From the NCBI GenBank assembly GCA_024343425.1, contig BRLC01000009.1:62001-126000 (forward strand): 64,000 bases of DNA, read 5' to 3'. Below the pieces are notes generated by a model, which saw only the letters and a list, made by a program, of their open reading frames with translations, did no database searches and was not told the origin of the DNA. Source of the DNA: Rhizobiaceae bacterium MnEN-MB40S (lineage in GTDB: Bacteria > Pseudomonadota > Alphaproteobacteria > Rhizobiales > Rhizobiaceae). Of the stretch, positions 1-9,650 are shown piece by piece (the first letter of the stretch is position 1; each line of letters opens with the position of its first letter). The position numbers were made by a program, and so were the translations under genes.

Positions 1-1
1 A

Positions 2-37
2 ACCGGCTTTGAAAGGGCGGAAGAGTTCGTCTTTTAA
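2..37 (+). CDS. C-terminal tail of an upstream gene (partial)
   Basis: The first reading frame open at the left edge ends in TGFERAEEFVF followed by TAA. A short hydrophobic tail of this kind resembles the end of alphaproteobacterial protein-L-isoaspartate methyltransferases, which often sit upstream of tolC in rhizobia; that identity is inference from eleven residues only. The stop codon lies in a perfect 14-bp palindrome (28-41). A separate, complete pcm-like gene exists at 22864. Confidence 0.35.
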   Translation, partial: TGFERAEEFVF

Positions 38-197
38 GACGCAAGGTGTGATCAATGGGTTACAGGGTCCCGGCATCTTCACTCCCTGGCATGGCTGAAC
101 CGTTGCAACATTGGCTTCACGGCTTCATATAACGGGGCAGGGTAGTAGATAGACGACGGTTAGTTTGCCGTTCGCTCGTCAATTGGGGATTTATATA

Positions 198-1550
198 GTG
201 TCAAGTATCCGCAGACTACTAATTCTATCCGTTGCCGCTGCAGGTTTGGCCGCGACGCAAGGAACTGCTTCCGCCGAGACGATTTTCGGCGCCATGGCGA
301 AGGCCTACGAGAACAATCCCGATCTCAATGCAGCTCGCGCCGGACTGAGAGCGACCGACGAAGGCGTGGCTATAGCCAAATCCGGCTATCGTCCAACCAT
401 CATCGCAGGCGTGGAAGCCTCGCGTACGACAACCTGGCATGCCCCTTCCGAAACATCGACGATTACCGACGCCGCATCGGCAGGCGTGACACTCACCCAG
501 ACATTGTTCGACGGCTTCCAGACGAGAAACAACGTCAATGCGGCGAAGTCGAACGTGCTTGGCGGGCGGCAGGATCTTATCAACAACGAAATGACGATTC
601 TGCTCTCGGCCGTCCAGATATACGCCAATCTGCTTCGGGACCGCGCAATTGTAAGCGCGCGTCAGCAGAACCTGGAGTTCCTTGACGAACAGAGGAATGC
701 GGCGCAGGCGCGTCTCGATGTCGGCGAAGGAACCCGGACCGACGTGGCGCTGGCCCAGGCGCAGCTCGAACAGGCGCGCGCGCAATTGCTGGCGGCCCAG
801 GCGGCCGAAAATTCAAGCGCGGCCGTTTATGTTCAGATCATCGGCGACGAGCCAAAGAACCTGCAAATGCCGTCTCCCTATCAAAAGGGTCTGCCGTCAT
901 CGACAACTGCAGCGGTTGAAATCGGCCTGCGTGAACATCCCGCCATTCTCAGCGCGCAATATACGGTGGACGCTGCGTCATTCAACGTGAAGTCGCTGGA
1001 AGGCACCTTCCTGCCGAATGTCAGCGTCCAGGGCACTGTTCAGCACAGCCAGTACGGCTACACTACAGGTATCATTCAGGGCAATGTGTCGGTGCCTATC
1101 TATCAGGGCGGACTGGCTTCCGCCCAGGTCAGGCAGGCCAAGGAAACGCTTGGCCAGGCGCAAATACTGGTCGACTCCGCGCGGCGACAGGTCCAGCAAG
1201 ACGTAGTCTCGATGTACACCAACTTCCAGGCCTCGAAGGCGTCGATTGCCGCAAACGAGGCGCAGGTCAGCGCTGCAAAACTGGCACTCAACGGCGTTGT
1301 CGAGGAGCAAAAGGTCGGGCAGAGCACCCAGCTTGACGTTCTCGAGACCCAGACGAACGTCTTGACGGCTCAGGAGGATCTGGCGCAGTCGCACCGGGAT
1401 GCGATCGTATCCAGCTACAGCCTGTTGAGCGCGATGGGTCGACTGACCGTCAACTATCTCAATCTCGGCGTCGACAAATACAAGCCGGAGATTCACTACG
1501 AGGCCGTTAAAGACAAATGGTTCGGCCTCCGTACTGTCGACGGACGCTGA
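198..1550 (+). CDS. tolC: TolC family outer-membrane efflux protein
   Basis: Outer-membrane channel of tripartite efflux pumps and type I secretion systems. I chose the GTG at 198 because GGGGA lies about nine bases upstream and the product (450 aa) then starts directly with a signal peptide (RRLLILSVAAAGLAATQGTASA, cleavage before ET). The longer TTG start at 165 has no such support. Two OEP repeats typical of TolC are visible: the first half contains an NNPDLNAAR segment and the second half starts near REHPAILSAQ, both rich in Ala/Gln heptads expected of the long coiled alpha-barrel. The length is normal for the family. It stands alone ahead of popZ with no pump partner nearby, so it is probably the housekeeping TolC. 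Which inner-membrane pumps it serves cannot be read here. Confidence 0.9.
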   Translation: MSSIRRLLILSVAAAGLAATQGTASAETIFGAMAKAYENNPDLNAARAGLRATDEGVAIAKSGYRPTIIAGVEASRTTTWHAPSETSTITDAASAGVTLTQTLFDGFQTRNNVNAAKSNVLGGRQDLINNEMTILLSAVQIYANLLRDRAIVSARQQNLEFLDEQRNAAQARLDVGEGTRTDVALAQAQLEQARAQLLAAQAAENSSAAVYVQIIGDEPKNLQMPSPYQKGLPSSTTAAVEIGLREHPAILSAQYTVDAASFNVKSLEGTFLPNVSVQGTVQHSQYGYTTGIIQGNVSVPIYQGGLASAQVRQAKETLGQAQILVDSARRQVQQDVVSMYTNFQASKASIAANEAQVSAAKLALNGVVEEQKVGQSTQLDVLETQTNVLTAQEDLAQSHRDAIVSSYSLLSAMGRLTVNYLNLGVDKYKPEIHYEAVKDKWFGLRTVDGR

Positions 1551-1750
1551 ACGCTCGCTGGCTGCAGGCAAAGGCTGCAATTGCCGCGGCCTTTGCAGTC
1601 ATGTTACCGCCCGAAACTAATCTGTGAAACTTTGCCAAGGTCACGGCCGCGGGAATTCTCATCTGCGGCCGAGTGGCATACACTATCCCTGTGATTCGGT
1701 TGCGCCAGTTGGCGACCACTGGATGTGATGCGGCAAATACGGGGAACGGC

Positions 1751-2530
1751 ATGTCACAGTCAAATGCGGCGCGTGAGCCGAGCATGGAAGAAATTTTGGC
1801 TTCCATACGCAGGATTATCGAAACGACCGACGGCGCGGATGACGGTCTCCATCAGCACCAACCGTCAAGCCATGATCTCGGGGATGAGGAAGAGGAAAGT
1901 CCGACGCTGGCCCGGGTCAGGGACGAGGTCGCCAACACGCAGCCGTCGCGATCGACGGCTGTAAAGACGCCTCCACCGCCTCCGTCGCGTGACGCGTCAG
2001 AGAGCCGTTTCGACAGAACGCCGCCGCGGCCGGGGTTAACGCCGCGGCAGGACGAGGAGACCCGCTATAAACCGGCGGGGCAGGGCGCTTCGACCGCGGC
2101 CAGGCCGCAAGTCAGTCTTGCAGAGGTTGCAGCGCGCGCCGGATCGCTCCAGCAATCCACAGCCGCCAAGCCGGAGCCGCGTAGCTTTGCAGCGCCAAGA
2201 ACGCCTGAAAAGCCGGAAGCGCCGGCAACGCGCGTCACGCCTGAGAAACCGGCGCCGGATCGTTTGGCCGCGTCAAAGCCTGCGGACAAGCTCACCGTTG
2301 GCGACGCGCTTCGCTCGAACGCGCTCGTATCCTCCGAAACCGGAGATCGCGTGGCGGCTTCTTTCGAGCATCTCAATCAGGCGATTGTCACCGGACCGAC
2401 CAAATCCTTCGACGAGATCGCACAGGAAATGTTGCAGCCGATGTTGCGTGAGTGGCTGGACAACAATCTTCCGGTTCTTGTTGAGCGCCTCGTAAGGGAA
2501 GAGATCGAGCGCATCGCCAAGGGGCGCTGA
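1751..2530 (+). CDS. popZ: Polar organizing protein PopZ (DUF2497)
   Basis: PopZ self-assembles into a polar matrix that anchors the ParB–centromere complex in alphaproteobacteria. The 259-aa product has the two conserved ends of the family: EPSMEEILASIRRII at residues 9-23, and a C-terminal oligomerisation region with LQPMLREWLDNNLPVLVERL and VREEIERIAKG. The roughly 150 residues between are Pro/Ala/charged and low in complexity, as known for PopZ. The ATG at 1751 is preferred over an upstream GTG at 1673 because the protein then begins MSQSNAAREPSMEE, the usual N-terminus. It is followed by valS, a common rhizobial arrangement. Confidence 0.9.
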   Translation: MSQSNAAREPSMEEILASIRRIIETTDGADDGLHQHQPSSHDLGDEEEESPTLARVRDEVANTQPSRSTAVKTPPPPPSRDASESRFDRTPPRPGLTPRQDEETRYKPAGQGASTAARPQVSLAEVAARAGSLQQSTAAKPEPRSFAAPRTPEKPEAPATRVTPEKPAPDRLAASKPADKLTVGDALRSNALVSSETGDRVAASFEHLNQAIVTGPTKSFDEIAQEMLQPMLREWLDNNLPVLVERLVREEIERIAKGR

Positions 2531-2658
2531 TCGCATCTTTCAACGATTATCGGCGCGCGCTTCGGAGCGCCGCTCGTGACGATCGGCCATAGCCGCGGCC
2601 AAACGGGTTGAAAGCCGCGGCCAGTGGCGGTAAATCCCTTGCAAAATTCCCTCAATTG

Positions 2659-5448
2659 ATGGCCGATCGTATGCTTGAAAAGACCTATAACGCTGCCTCC
2701 AGCGAACTGGACATCGCGAAACGCTGGGAAGACGCCGGCGCTTTTCGCGCAGGCGCTGGCGCCAAGCCGGACGCCGATCCCTATTGCATCGTCATTCCGC
2801 CGCCAAATGTCACCGGCTCGCTGCACATGGGGCACGCCCTCAACGACACGCTTCAGGATATCCTGATCCGGTTCGAGCGGATGCGCGGCAAAAACGTGTT
2901 GTGGCAGCCTGGCATGGACCACGCCGGCATCGCCACCCAGATGGTCGTCGAGCGCAAGTTGATGGAGCAACAACTCCACCGCCGTGACATGACCCGCGAA
3001 GAATTCATTGAAAAGGTTTGGGAATGGAAGGCTGAATCGGGCGGCGCGATTTTCAACCAGCTTCGCCGGCTCGGCGCATCATGCGACTGGTCGCGCGAAC
3101 GCTTCACAATGGATGAAGGTCTCTCCGCGGCGGTGCTCGAAGTCTTCGTATCGCTTTACAACGAAGGCCTGATCTACAAGGACAAGCGTCTCGTTAACTG
3201 GGATCCGAAGCTCAACACCGCCATTTCCGACCTGGAAGTCGAGCAGGTTGAGACGCAGGGTCATTTGTGGCATTTCCGCTATCCGCTCGAGGAGGGCGCG
3301 ACCTACCGGCATCCGGTCGCCTTCGATGAAAACGGCGATCCGACGGAATGGGAGACGCGTGATTATCTCGTCGTCGCAACGACGCGACCGGAAACCATGC
3401 TTGGTGATACGGGCGTCGCGGTTCATCCGGACGATGAGCGCTACAGTGATCTTGTCGGCAAGACGGTCATTCTGCCGCTGGTGGGGCGCCGCATACCGAT
3501 CGTCGCCGACGAATACCCGAACCCGGAAGAAGGGACCGGCGCCGTCAAGATGACCCCGGCCCATGATTTCAACGATTTTGACGTTGGCAAGCGCGCCGGG
3601 CTGCGCGCCGTCAATATCATGACCCGTGAGGCGTTGGTTACCCTGGACGGCAATGAGGAGTTTCTTGAAGGCGTGCCGTCATCGGACGAACTGACCGAGA
3701 CGATCAGCGCCTATGACGGTCAGGACCGTTTTGTCGTTCGCAAGAAAATCGTTGAGCGCATGGAAGCCCTTGGACTTCTGGACAAGGTCGAAGACCATGT
3801 CCACGCGGTGCCGCATGGCGACCGCGGCGGCGTGCCGATCGAGCCATACCTGACCGACCAGTGGTACGTGGACGCTGAAGTCCTTGCACGGCCGGCGATT
3901 GCTTCCGTTCGCGAAGGCAGAACGAAATTCGTGCCGAAGAACTGGGAGAAAACCTATTTCGAGTGGATGGAGAACATCCAGCCCTGGTGCATATCGCGTC
4001 AATTGTGGTGGGGCCACCAGATCCCCGCCTGGTATGGACCGGACGAACATATCTTCGTCGCGAAGACGGAAGAGGAAGCAATCGCGGCCGCCGCCGAACA
4101 CTACGGCAAAACAGTAGCGCTCGTTCGCGATGAAGACGTGCTGGACACATGGTTCTCGTCGGCCCTGTGGCCGTTCTCGACACTGGGATGGCCGGAGAAA
4201 ACGCCGGAACTCGCGACTTACTACCCGACCAGCGTGCTTGTCACCGGCTTCGACATCATCTTTTTCTGGGTCGCCCGGATGATGATGTTCGGGCTGCATT
4301 TCATGAAGGACGAGAACGACGTTCCGCAGGAGCCGTTCGATACGGTCTACGTACATGCGCTGGTTCGCGACAAGAACGGCGCCAAGATGTCGAAGTCCAA
4401 GGGCAACGTCATCGATCCGATCGAACTGATCGAGGAATACGGCGCCGACGCACTGCGTTTCACGCTGGCGATCATGGCGGCGCAGGGCAGGGACGTAAAA
4501 CTCGATCCGCAGCGGGTCGAGGGCTATCGCAATTTCGGCACCAAACTCTGGAACGCGACGCGGTTCGCGCAGATGAACGGCGTCGCCCACGATCCGGACT
4601 TCAAGCCCGAAAGCGCGAGCCTGACGATCAATCGGTGGATCCTGACGGAACTGTCCCGGACCAACTCCGAGATTACGGAAGCCATTGAAACCTACCGGTT
4701 CAACGACGCCGCATCGTCGGCCTACCGGTTTGTCTGGAACCAGTTCTGCGACTGGTATGTGGAATTGCTGAAACCTGTCTTTTCTGGCGATGATGAAGAA
4801 TCACGAAGGGAATCGCAGGCTTGTGCGGCCTATGTCCTGGATGAGATCTACAAGTTGCTCCACCCCTTCATGCCTTTCATGACGGAGGAACTGTGGACCC
4901 AGAGCAGCAAGAGGCACGGCTTGTTGTGTCACGCCGAGTGGCCGCAGGACGATTTTACGGACGACCAGGCCGCAGATGAAATCAATTGGCTGATCGATCT
5001 GATCACGGAGATCCGCTCGGCCCGGTCGGAAATGAATATTCCGCCTTCCGCGACAGGCCCGCTGATCACGGTCGACGCCGACAGGCACGTGTGCGACCGA
5101 CTGCTGCGTCACACGCCGGCCATCAACCGACTCGCTCGCGTCGACGACATAGTCCTGGAAGAAGAAGCGCCGTGCGGCTCGGTGCAGGTGGTCGTGCACG
5201 GCGTTGTCTATTGTCTTCCTCTCGGCAACCTTATTGATCTTGGCGCTGAAAAGGCCCGCCTGGAAAAGGCGCTCAACAAGGTGTCCTCGGATATCGAAAA
5301 GTCGGAAAAGAAGCTTCAAAACGAGAAGTTCGTTCAAAACGCCAGACCGGATGTCGTTGAAGCCGAGCGCGACAAGCAGAAAGAGCTGATTGAGCAGAAA
5401 GAACGTCTTTCCATTGCGCTACAGCGGGTTGCTGAAGCGGGTTCTTAA
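2659..5448 (+). CDS. valS: Valyl-tRNA synthetase
   Basis: Class I synthetase that charges tRNA-Val and edits mischarged threonine. The 929-aa product has the HIGH-type motif PPNVTGSLHMGHAL at about residues 48-61 and the KMSKSKGNVIDP signature at about 576-587. The CP1 editing insert lies between them (TTRPETMLGDTGVAVHP) and an anticodon-binding domain follows. The last 60 residues form the charged C-terminal coiled coil usual for ValS (EKALNKVSSDIEKSEKKL). I start at ATG 2659 (MADRMLEKTYN); the in-frame TTG at 2608 is less likely. An ATG at 2671 is a possible alternative. Length is normal. Confidence 0.97.
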   Translation: MADRMLEKTYNAASSELDIAKRWEDAGAFRAGAGAKPDADPYCIVIPPPNVTGSLHMGHALNDTLQDILIRFERMRGKNVLWQPGMDHAGIATQMVVERKLMEQQLHRRDMTREEFIEKVWEWKAESGGAIFNQLRRLGASCDWSRERFTMDEGLSAAVLEVFVSLYNEGLIYKDKRLVNWDPKLNTAISDLEVEQVETQGHLWHFRYPLEEGATYRHPVAFDENGDPTEWETRDYLVVATTRPETMLGDTGVAVHPDDERYSDLVGKTVILPLVGRRIPIVADEYPNPEEGTGAVKMTPAHDFNDFDVGKRAGLRAVNIMTREALVTLDGNEEFLEGVPSSDELTETISAYDGQDRFVVRKKIVERMEALGLLDKVEDHVHAVPHGDRGGVPIEPYLTDQWYVDAEVLARPAIASVREGRTKFVPKNWEKTYFEWMENIQPWCISRQLWWGHQIPAWYGPDEHIFVAKTEEEAIAAAAEHYGKTVALVRDEDVLDTWFSSALWPFSTLGWPEKTPELATYYPTSVLVTGFDIIFFWVARMMMFGLHFMKDENDVPQEPFDTVYVHALVRDKNGAKMSKSKGNVIDPIELIEEYGADALRFTLAIMAAQGRDVKLDPQRVEGYRNFGTKLWNATRFAQMNGVAHDPDFKPESASLTINRWILTELSRTNSEITEAIETYRFNDAASSAYRFVWNQFCDWYVELLKPVFSGDDEESRRESQACAAYVLDEIYKLLHPFMPFMTEELWTQSSKRHGLLCHAEWPQDDFTDDQAADEINWLIDLITEIRSARSEMNIPPSATGPLITVDADRHVCDRLLRHTPAINRLARVDDIVLEEEAPCGSVQVVVHGVVYCLPLGNLIDLGAEKARLEKALNKVSSDIEKSEKKLQNEKFVQNARPDVVEAERDKQKELIEQKERLSIALQRVAEAGS

Positions 5449-5919
5449 GACAGTATTCGACTGTTGCCAGAATGCCCGTTCCGCAGAAAAAGTCCTGAAT
5501 CGACAGTAATTTCGGCGCGAGCGTCCGAATTGTGGCTGTTTGGCAACACATTCTTCGTAAAGCTTTGCTATGGAATTCTACGGCGGGATTTGCCCACATC
5601 CCGCCACAAACTCGGCGCATCGGTCTCATCCTGCGCGTTAGCTGCATGAATTCGGGCTGAAGCAACGTCTATCGAGGAACTTGATGCGCGTAACGGTAAA
5701 CGGAGAGTTCATCCGACTTGATGGTCGAATGACCGCCCAGGCGCCGCATCAATCGCGACACGCGGTGAACATATACTCCGATTGCAACGCTGCGATTGAC
5801 GGGCAGGAACTATGCGAAGACGACGCGTCCGGCGCGCATCACGACAATGCGCAGACAGACGCAGCCGCCCGCGAGGGCGTTGTCGCCCGTGACTGCGGAG
5901 TAGAAGAAAATACGGTGTT
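5449..5919. other. 471-base intergenic region upstream of exoR
   Basis: No recognisable gene. A short open frame (5684-5926, preceded by GAGGAAC) overlaps the exoR start, but its product shows no family motif and its codon use is weak, so I do not call it. The region probably holds the exoR promoter and leader; no repeat or clear terminator was found. Confidence 0.5.
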
Positions 5920-6717
5920 ATGCTGATATCTGGCAAAGTGTCATCTGGTCTTGTCGCCTGCGTTGTAGGAGCGCTGGTCGCCTATACTGCGCCTGCGGCG
6001 GCATTTGATCCGGATGCGGGCATTTCTGAAAAGTCAGAGCCTAGACAGCTCTTCAAGTTCGGATTTTCCGCCTACAAGAGAGGCCAGAAGGACGACGCTG
6101 TCGAGGCCTATCGTCATGCGGCCGAAAAGGGGCATCCGGGCGCGCGCTGGGCTCTGGCCAATATGTACGCCTATGGCGACGGCGTGGTCGAAGACGACTA
6201 TCAGGCCTTCACGATTTTCGACGAAATTGCACGACAGGGCGTTGAGCCGGGATCTCGCGACACCGGTTTCTTCGTGAATGCGCTCGTGTCTCTGGCCAGC
6301 TACTACCAGAAGGGAATTCCCGGAAGCCCGGTCAATCGTGACCTCAACCAGGCGCGCGAACTGTATTTTCAGGCTGCTTCCGCATTTGGCGTTCCCGAAG
6401 CCCAGTTCCAGCTCGGCTATATGATGTGGTACGGCGAGGGCGGCGGCGTCAACAAACGCCAGGCTAAGAAGTGGCTCAACCGCGCCCGCAAATCCGGACA
6501 TCCCGGCGCGACGGCTCTGCTTGGAGAAGCGATTTTCCAGGAAGGCAATTCGGTTCGGGGACTGGCGATGATGACGGTGGCTCTTGATCGCGCCAAGATG
6601 AGCGACAGGGAATGGATCAGTTCCCTGCAGGAACACGCCTTTTCACTCGCCAGCGAAGCCGATCGGCGCAACGCAATGGCGCTGGCGAATGACATGATCG
6701 CCAAGGGCAAAAACTGA
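5920..6717 (+). CDS. exoR: ExoR, periplasmic Sel1-repeat regulator of the ExoS/ChvI system
   Basis: In rhizobia ExoR is exported to the periplasm and holds the sensor ExoS inactive. Its proteolysis releases ExoS/ChvI signalling that controls exopolysaccharide, motility and acid or host responses. The 265-aa product has a signal peptide ending AAA before FDPDAGI, and then the ExoR-type block LFKFGFSAYKRGQKDDAVEAY. Sel1 repeats follow (GARWALANMYAYGDGV; PEAQFQLGYMMWYGEG; GHPGATALLGEAIFQEG). The length matches rhizobial ExoR and the tail AMALANDMIAKGKN is intact. The exoS/chvI genes are not in this window. The next gene, on the opposite strand, ends one base after the exoR stop. Confidence 0.88.
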   Translation: MLISGKVSSGLVACVVGALVAYTAPAAAFDPDAGISEKSEPRQLFKFGFSAYKRGQKDDAVEAYRHAAEKGHPGARWALANMYAYGDGVVEDDYQAFTIFDEIARQGVEPGSRDTGFFVNALVSLASYYQKGIPGSPVNRDLNQARELYFQAASAFGVPEAQFQLGYMMWYGEGGGVNKRQAKKWLNRARKSGHPGATALLGEAIFQEGNSVRGLAMMTVALDRAKMSDREWISSLQEHAFSLASEADRRNAMALANDMIAKGKN

Positions 6718-6987
6718 TCAGAGTTTCTCCAGACCGTTGGAAATGTCGAGATTGGCAGTCGGACATCCGTCCTGCAGCCGTTTCCATGACGTATTGTTGA
6801 GAACGCGTTCGCAGCGGGCCATGAAAGGTTTTCCGGAACCTGGTCTCAGGCAGACGACCTGACCGATCTCGATGCGCTCGCCATTGGCTACGCAGGTGCA
6901 CTCGATCCCGTTTTCATCCGCCAAAGCTGCAGGCGGCAGGATTGATAGCGTGGCGAACACCGCGCCGAAAACTAATGTCTTGCCCAT
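6718..6987 (-). CDS. Small secreted cysteine-containing protein
   Basis: An 89-aa product with a clear signal peptide (MGKTLVFGAVFATLSILPPAALA, then DENG) and four Cys in the mature part (IECTC, VVCL, ARCE, DGCP, the first motif having two). It faces exoR tail-to-tail with no gap, an arrangement I associate with rhizobial exoR loci. I do not recognise a functional family. The even spacing of cysteines suggests a disulphide-bonded periplasmic protein. The start is the only ATG that gives the signal peptide. Confidence 0.75.
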   Translation of the reverse strand: MGKTLVFGAVFATLSILPPAALADENGIECTCVANGERIEIGQVVCLRPGSGKPFMARCERVLNNTSWKRLQDGCPTANLDISNGLEKL

Positions 6988-7074
6988 AGCGCCCGGACCA
7001 TGATGCTGATCATCGTTGGCTTCATGATCGCCTGAATTGCTAAAATGCGCAAGATATGGGGGCGGAGCGCCCGG

Positions 7075-7878
7075 TCAGGCGGCCTCGAAATCCAGAAAGG
7101 CGGCAACGGGCACGTGATCCGACGGCTTCTCCCAGGCCCTGACATGGCTCTCGACCGAAACGGATTCGAGACGGTTTGCTGCTTCGGGCGACAGCATCAG
7201 ATGGTCGATGCGAATGCCGTTGTTCTTCTGCCATGCGCCGCCCTGGTAATCCCAGAACGTATAGACGCCCGGCGCGTCGCAAGTCGCGCGAAGCCCGTCA
7301 GCGAGACCGAGGTTTTCCAGCCGGCGGAACGCCGCGCGGCTTTCCTCCCGAAACAATGCGTCGCCTTCCCAGACGGACGGGTCGTGACAGTCGAAGGGTT
7401 CGGGAATCACATTGTAATCGCCGGCGAGCACCAGTGGCTCTTCCAGCACCAGACGTTCACTGGCCCAGCGCTCGAGACGCGACATCCAGGACAGTTTGTA
7501 GGGAAATTTCTCCGAATCGACCGGGTTTCCGTTCGGAAGATAGAGAGAAACGACGCGCAACGCGCCGCCATTCACGCTGAATACGCCTTCGATAAAACGC
7601 GCCTGTTCGTCGGCCGGCCCGTCGTCTCCATAGTGCGGCAGACCGCGATTGACTTCGTCAGGCTTCATCTTCGAGAGAAGGGCGACGCCGTTGAAGCCTT
7701 TCTGCCCGTGTGTCTCGACGTGATAGCCGAGATCCTCAAGGGGCTTGCGCGGAAAGTTCTCATCGACAGACTTGATTTCCTGAAGACAGGCGATATCCGG
7801 CTGGCTGTCGGACAGCCAGGTCACCAGGTTGTCGATACGGGCCTTGACGCCGTTGATGTTCCAGGTCGCGATCTTCAT
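7075..7878 (-). CDS. xthA: Exodeoxyribonuclease III (AP endonuclease)
   Basis: Base-excision repair enzyme that cleaves at abasic sites and removes 3'-blocking groups. The 267-aa product has the EEP-fold catalytic residues: Asn7 in WNINGVKAR, Glu34 in LQEIKS, the Asp/Asn pair in GDYNVIPEP near residue 153, and the terminal SDH triad at about 253-255. The full length and motifs fit the XthA/ExoA type. Its ATG directly abuts the stop of erpA upstream on the same strand, so the two are likely cotranscribed. Confidence 0.95.
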   Translation of the reverse strand: MKIATWNINGVKARIDNLVTWLSDSQPDIACLQEIKSVDENFPRKPLEDLGYHVETHGQKGFNGVALLSKMKPDEVNRGLPHYGDDGPADEQARFIEGVFSVNGGALRVVSLYLPNGNPVDSEKFPYKLSWMSRLERWASERLVLEEPLVLAGDYNVIPEPFDCHDPSVWEGDALFREESRAAFRRLENLGLADGLRATCDAPGVYTFWDYQGGAWQKNNGIRIDHLMLSPEAANRLESVSVESHVRAWEKPSDHVPVAAFLDFEAA

Positions 7879-8214
7879 TCAGATCGAGAAGCTCGTTCCG
7901 CATCCGCAGGACGCCACGGCGTTCGGATTGTTGATCTGGAAGGACTGGCCCATGAGATTATCGACGAAATCGATTTCGGAACCGTCCATGTAAACGAGCG
8001 AAAGCGAATCGATCAGGACGCGCGCCTTGCCTTTTTCCAGAACGAGGTCGTCGTCTTCGCTCTCGTCAACGAGATCGAACTTGTATGAGAAGCCCGAGCA
8101 GCCGCCTCCTTCCACGGAGACGCGCAAAGCCGATTTTCCGGCTTCTCCGGCGAGAATATCGGCGATGCGGACAGCCGCCGCATCCGACAATTTGACTTGT
8201 TTTTCAGTGACCAT
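7879..8214 (-). CDS. erpA: Iron-sulfur cluster insertion protein ErpA
   Basis: A-type carrier that delivers 4Fe-4S clusters to apoproteins. The 111-aa product has the three ligand cysteines of the HesB/IscA family: Cys39 in GGGCSGF, and Cys103 and Cys105 in SCGCGTSFSI. The FVDNLMGQSFQINNPNA segment is typical of ErpA rather than IscA. It is upstream of xthA with zero spacing and is divergent from dgt across about 100 bases, an order frequently seen in Rhizobiales. Confidence 0.92.
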   Translation of the reverse strand: MVTEKQVKLSDAAAVRIADILAGEAGKSALRVSVEGGGCSGFSYKFDLVDESEDDDLVLEKGKARVLIDSLSLVYMDGSEIDFVDNLMGQSFQINNPNAVASCGCGTSFSI

Positions 8215-8316
8215 GAAACCTCCATACCGGGTTCAAGAACCGGCGAGATATGGTGTTAACGCATTGGGCATATAGGTATGTACAATGGCGTGCGGCGTCA
8301 ACGGGGAAGGTCTTTC

Positions 8317-9531
8317 ATGGCTCTGGATACAGGTGAGCTCGGTTTCGGTTTCAGGGAACGCGCCCCGTGGGCGTGCGACCCGGCGCTGACGCGCGGCAGG
8401 CTCTATCCGGAGCCCGTCAGCCCGACGCGGTCGGAATACCAGCGGGACCGCGACCGGATCATCCATTCCACGGCCTTCCGGCGCCTGAAGCACAAGACCC
8501 AGGTCTTCGTGGCCCATGAAGGCGATCATTATCGAACGCGCCTCACGCATACGATCGAGGTGGCGCAGATCGCGCGGGCGCTGGCCCGCGCCTTGCGCGC
8601 GGACGAAGATCTCGCAGAAGGCGTGGCGCTGGTCCATGACTTTGGGCACACGCCATTCGGACACACAGGCGAGGACGTTCTCGACGAGCTCCTGAAGGAG
8701 CAGGGGGGCTTCGATCACAACGCCCAGTCCTTGCGCATCGTCACGGCGCTTGAAAGACGATACGCCGAATTCGACGGCTTGAATCTGACGTGGGAGACCC
8801 TGGAGGGTCTCGTCAAGCACAATGGTCCGCTGGTCGGCAGCGACGGAAACGGTCTGTCTGGACCCGTGCCGAAGCCCGTTCTCGATTACAACGCGCTGAA
8901 CGATCTGCAGCTTGCAAGCCACGCCAGCATAGAGGCGCAGGCAGCGGCGATTTCCGACGATATCGCCTACAACACCCATGACATCGACGATGGCTTGCGC
9001 AGCGGTCTGCTGACGCTGGAGATGCTGGAGGACGTTCCATTCCTGGGTGACCTCCTGAAGTCCACCCGCGACCGATACCCGGGTCTCGAAGAAAGCCGCG
9101 TTTCGCACGAAATCATGCGTCGTCAGATTACGCTGATGGTGGAGGACGCAATCGCGACGGCGCAGCAAACCTTGAAGGATTTGCGACCCAATTCACCGGA
9201 CGACATCCGACGCGCCGGGCGCACTGTCGTGCGCTTTTCCGACGCGATGCAGCAAACGGATCGCGATATCAAGTCATTCCTCTACGCCAACATGTACCGT
9301 CATCCCGACGTCATGCGGGTTCGCCGCGGCGCCGCGGCGATCGTCAAGGATCTCTTCAATGCTTATATCGACAACCCCGGATTGATGGGCGGCCATTGGG
9401 TCGAAGGCCTTGAAATCCTCAGCGCGGACGCGCTCGCCCGCCGCGTAGGCGATTATCTTGCAGGGATGACCGACACCTACGCCGTCGAACAGCACAGGGC
9501 GTTGTTTGACCATACGCCGCAATTGCGCTAG
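8317..9531 (+). CDS. dgt: Deoxyguanosinetriphosphate triphosphohydrolase-like protein
   Basis: HD-domain enzyme that converts dGTP (or other dNTPs) to the nucleoside and triphosphate, so it affects dNTP pools. The 404-aa product has the metal ligands of the HD superfamily: His78 in [10 protein letters not shown], and His107-Asp108 in [14 protein letters not shown]-binding residues precede them ([15 protein letters not shown]). The start at 8317 ([11 protein letters not shown]) is chosen because GGGGAAGG lies just upstream; an earlier in-frame ATG at 8278 is less likely. It begins the conserved run dgt–argS–SPOR–nagZ. Confidence 0.93.
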   Translation: MALDTGELGFGFRERAPWACDPALTRGRLYPEPVSPTRSEYQRDRDRIIHSTAFRRLKHKTQVFVAHEGDHYRTRLTHTIEVAQIARALARALRADEDLAEGVALVHDFGHTPFGHTGEDVLDELLKEQGGFDHNAQSLRIVTALERRYAEFDGLNLTWETLEGLVKHNGPLVGSDGNGLSGPVPKPVLDYNALNDLQLASHASIEAQAAAISDDIAYNTHDIDDGLRSGLLTLEMLEDVPFLGDLLKSTRDRYPGLEESRVSHEIMRRQITLMVEDAIATAQQTLKDLRPNSPDDIRRAGRTVVRFSDAMQQTDRDIKSFLYANMYRHPDVMRVRRGAAAIVKDLFNAYIDNPGLMGGHWVEGLEILSADALARRVGDYLAGMTDTYAVEQHRALFDHTPQLR

Positions 9532-9650
9532 AGCGGCCCCGCAATTTTGCACAGCATCACAATTGCCGGTTTCCCTTCCATCGAAAGGCATTGCGCCCGC
9601 GTCGACCGGAAAGGTTGCGGCATTTGCATCGGTTTCCCGGACGAACAGAA

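Noticed and set aside
1568-1596. GCAAAGGC/GCCTTTGC inverted repeat after tolC
   Set aside because: No T-run and a 13-base loop, so I do not call it a terminator.
5684-5926. 80-codon frame with a GAGGAAC site just before exoR
   Set aside because: No family motif, weak codon preference and overlap with the exoR start; not enough to call a gene.
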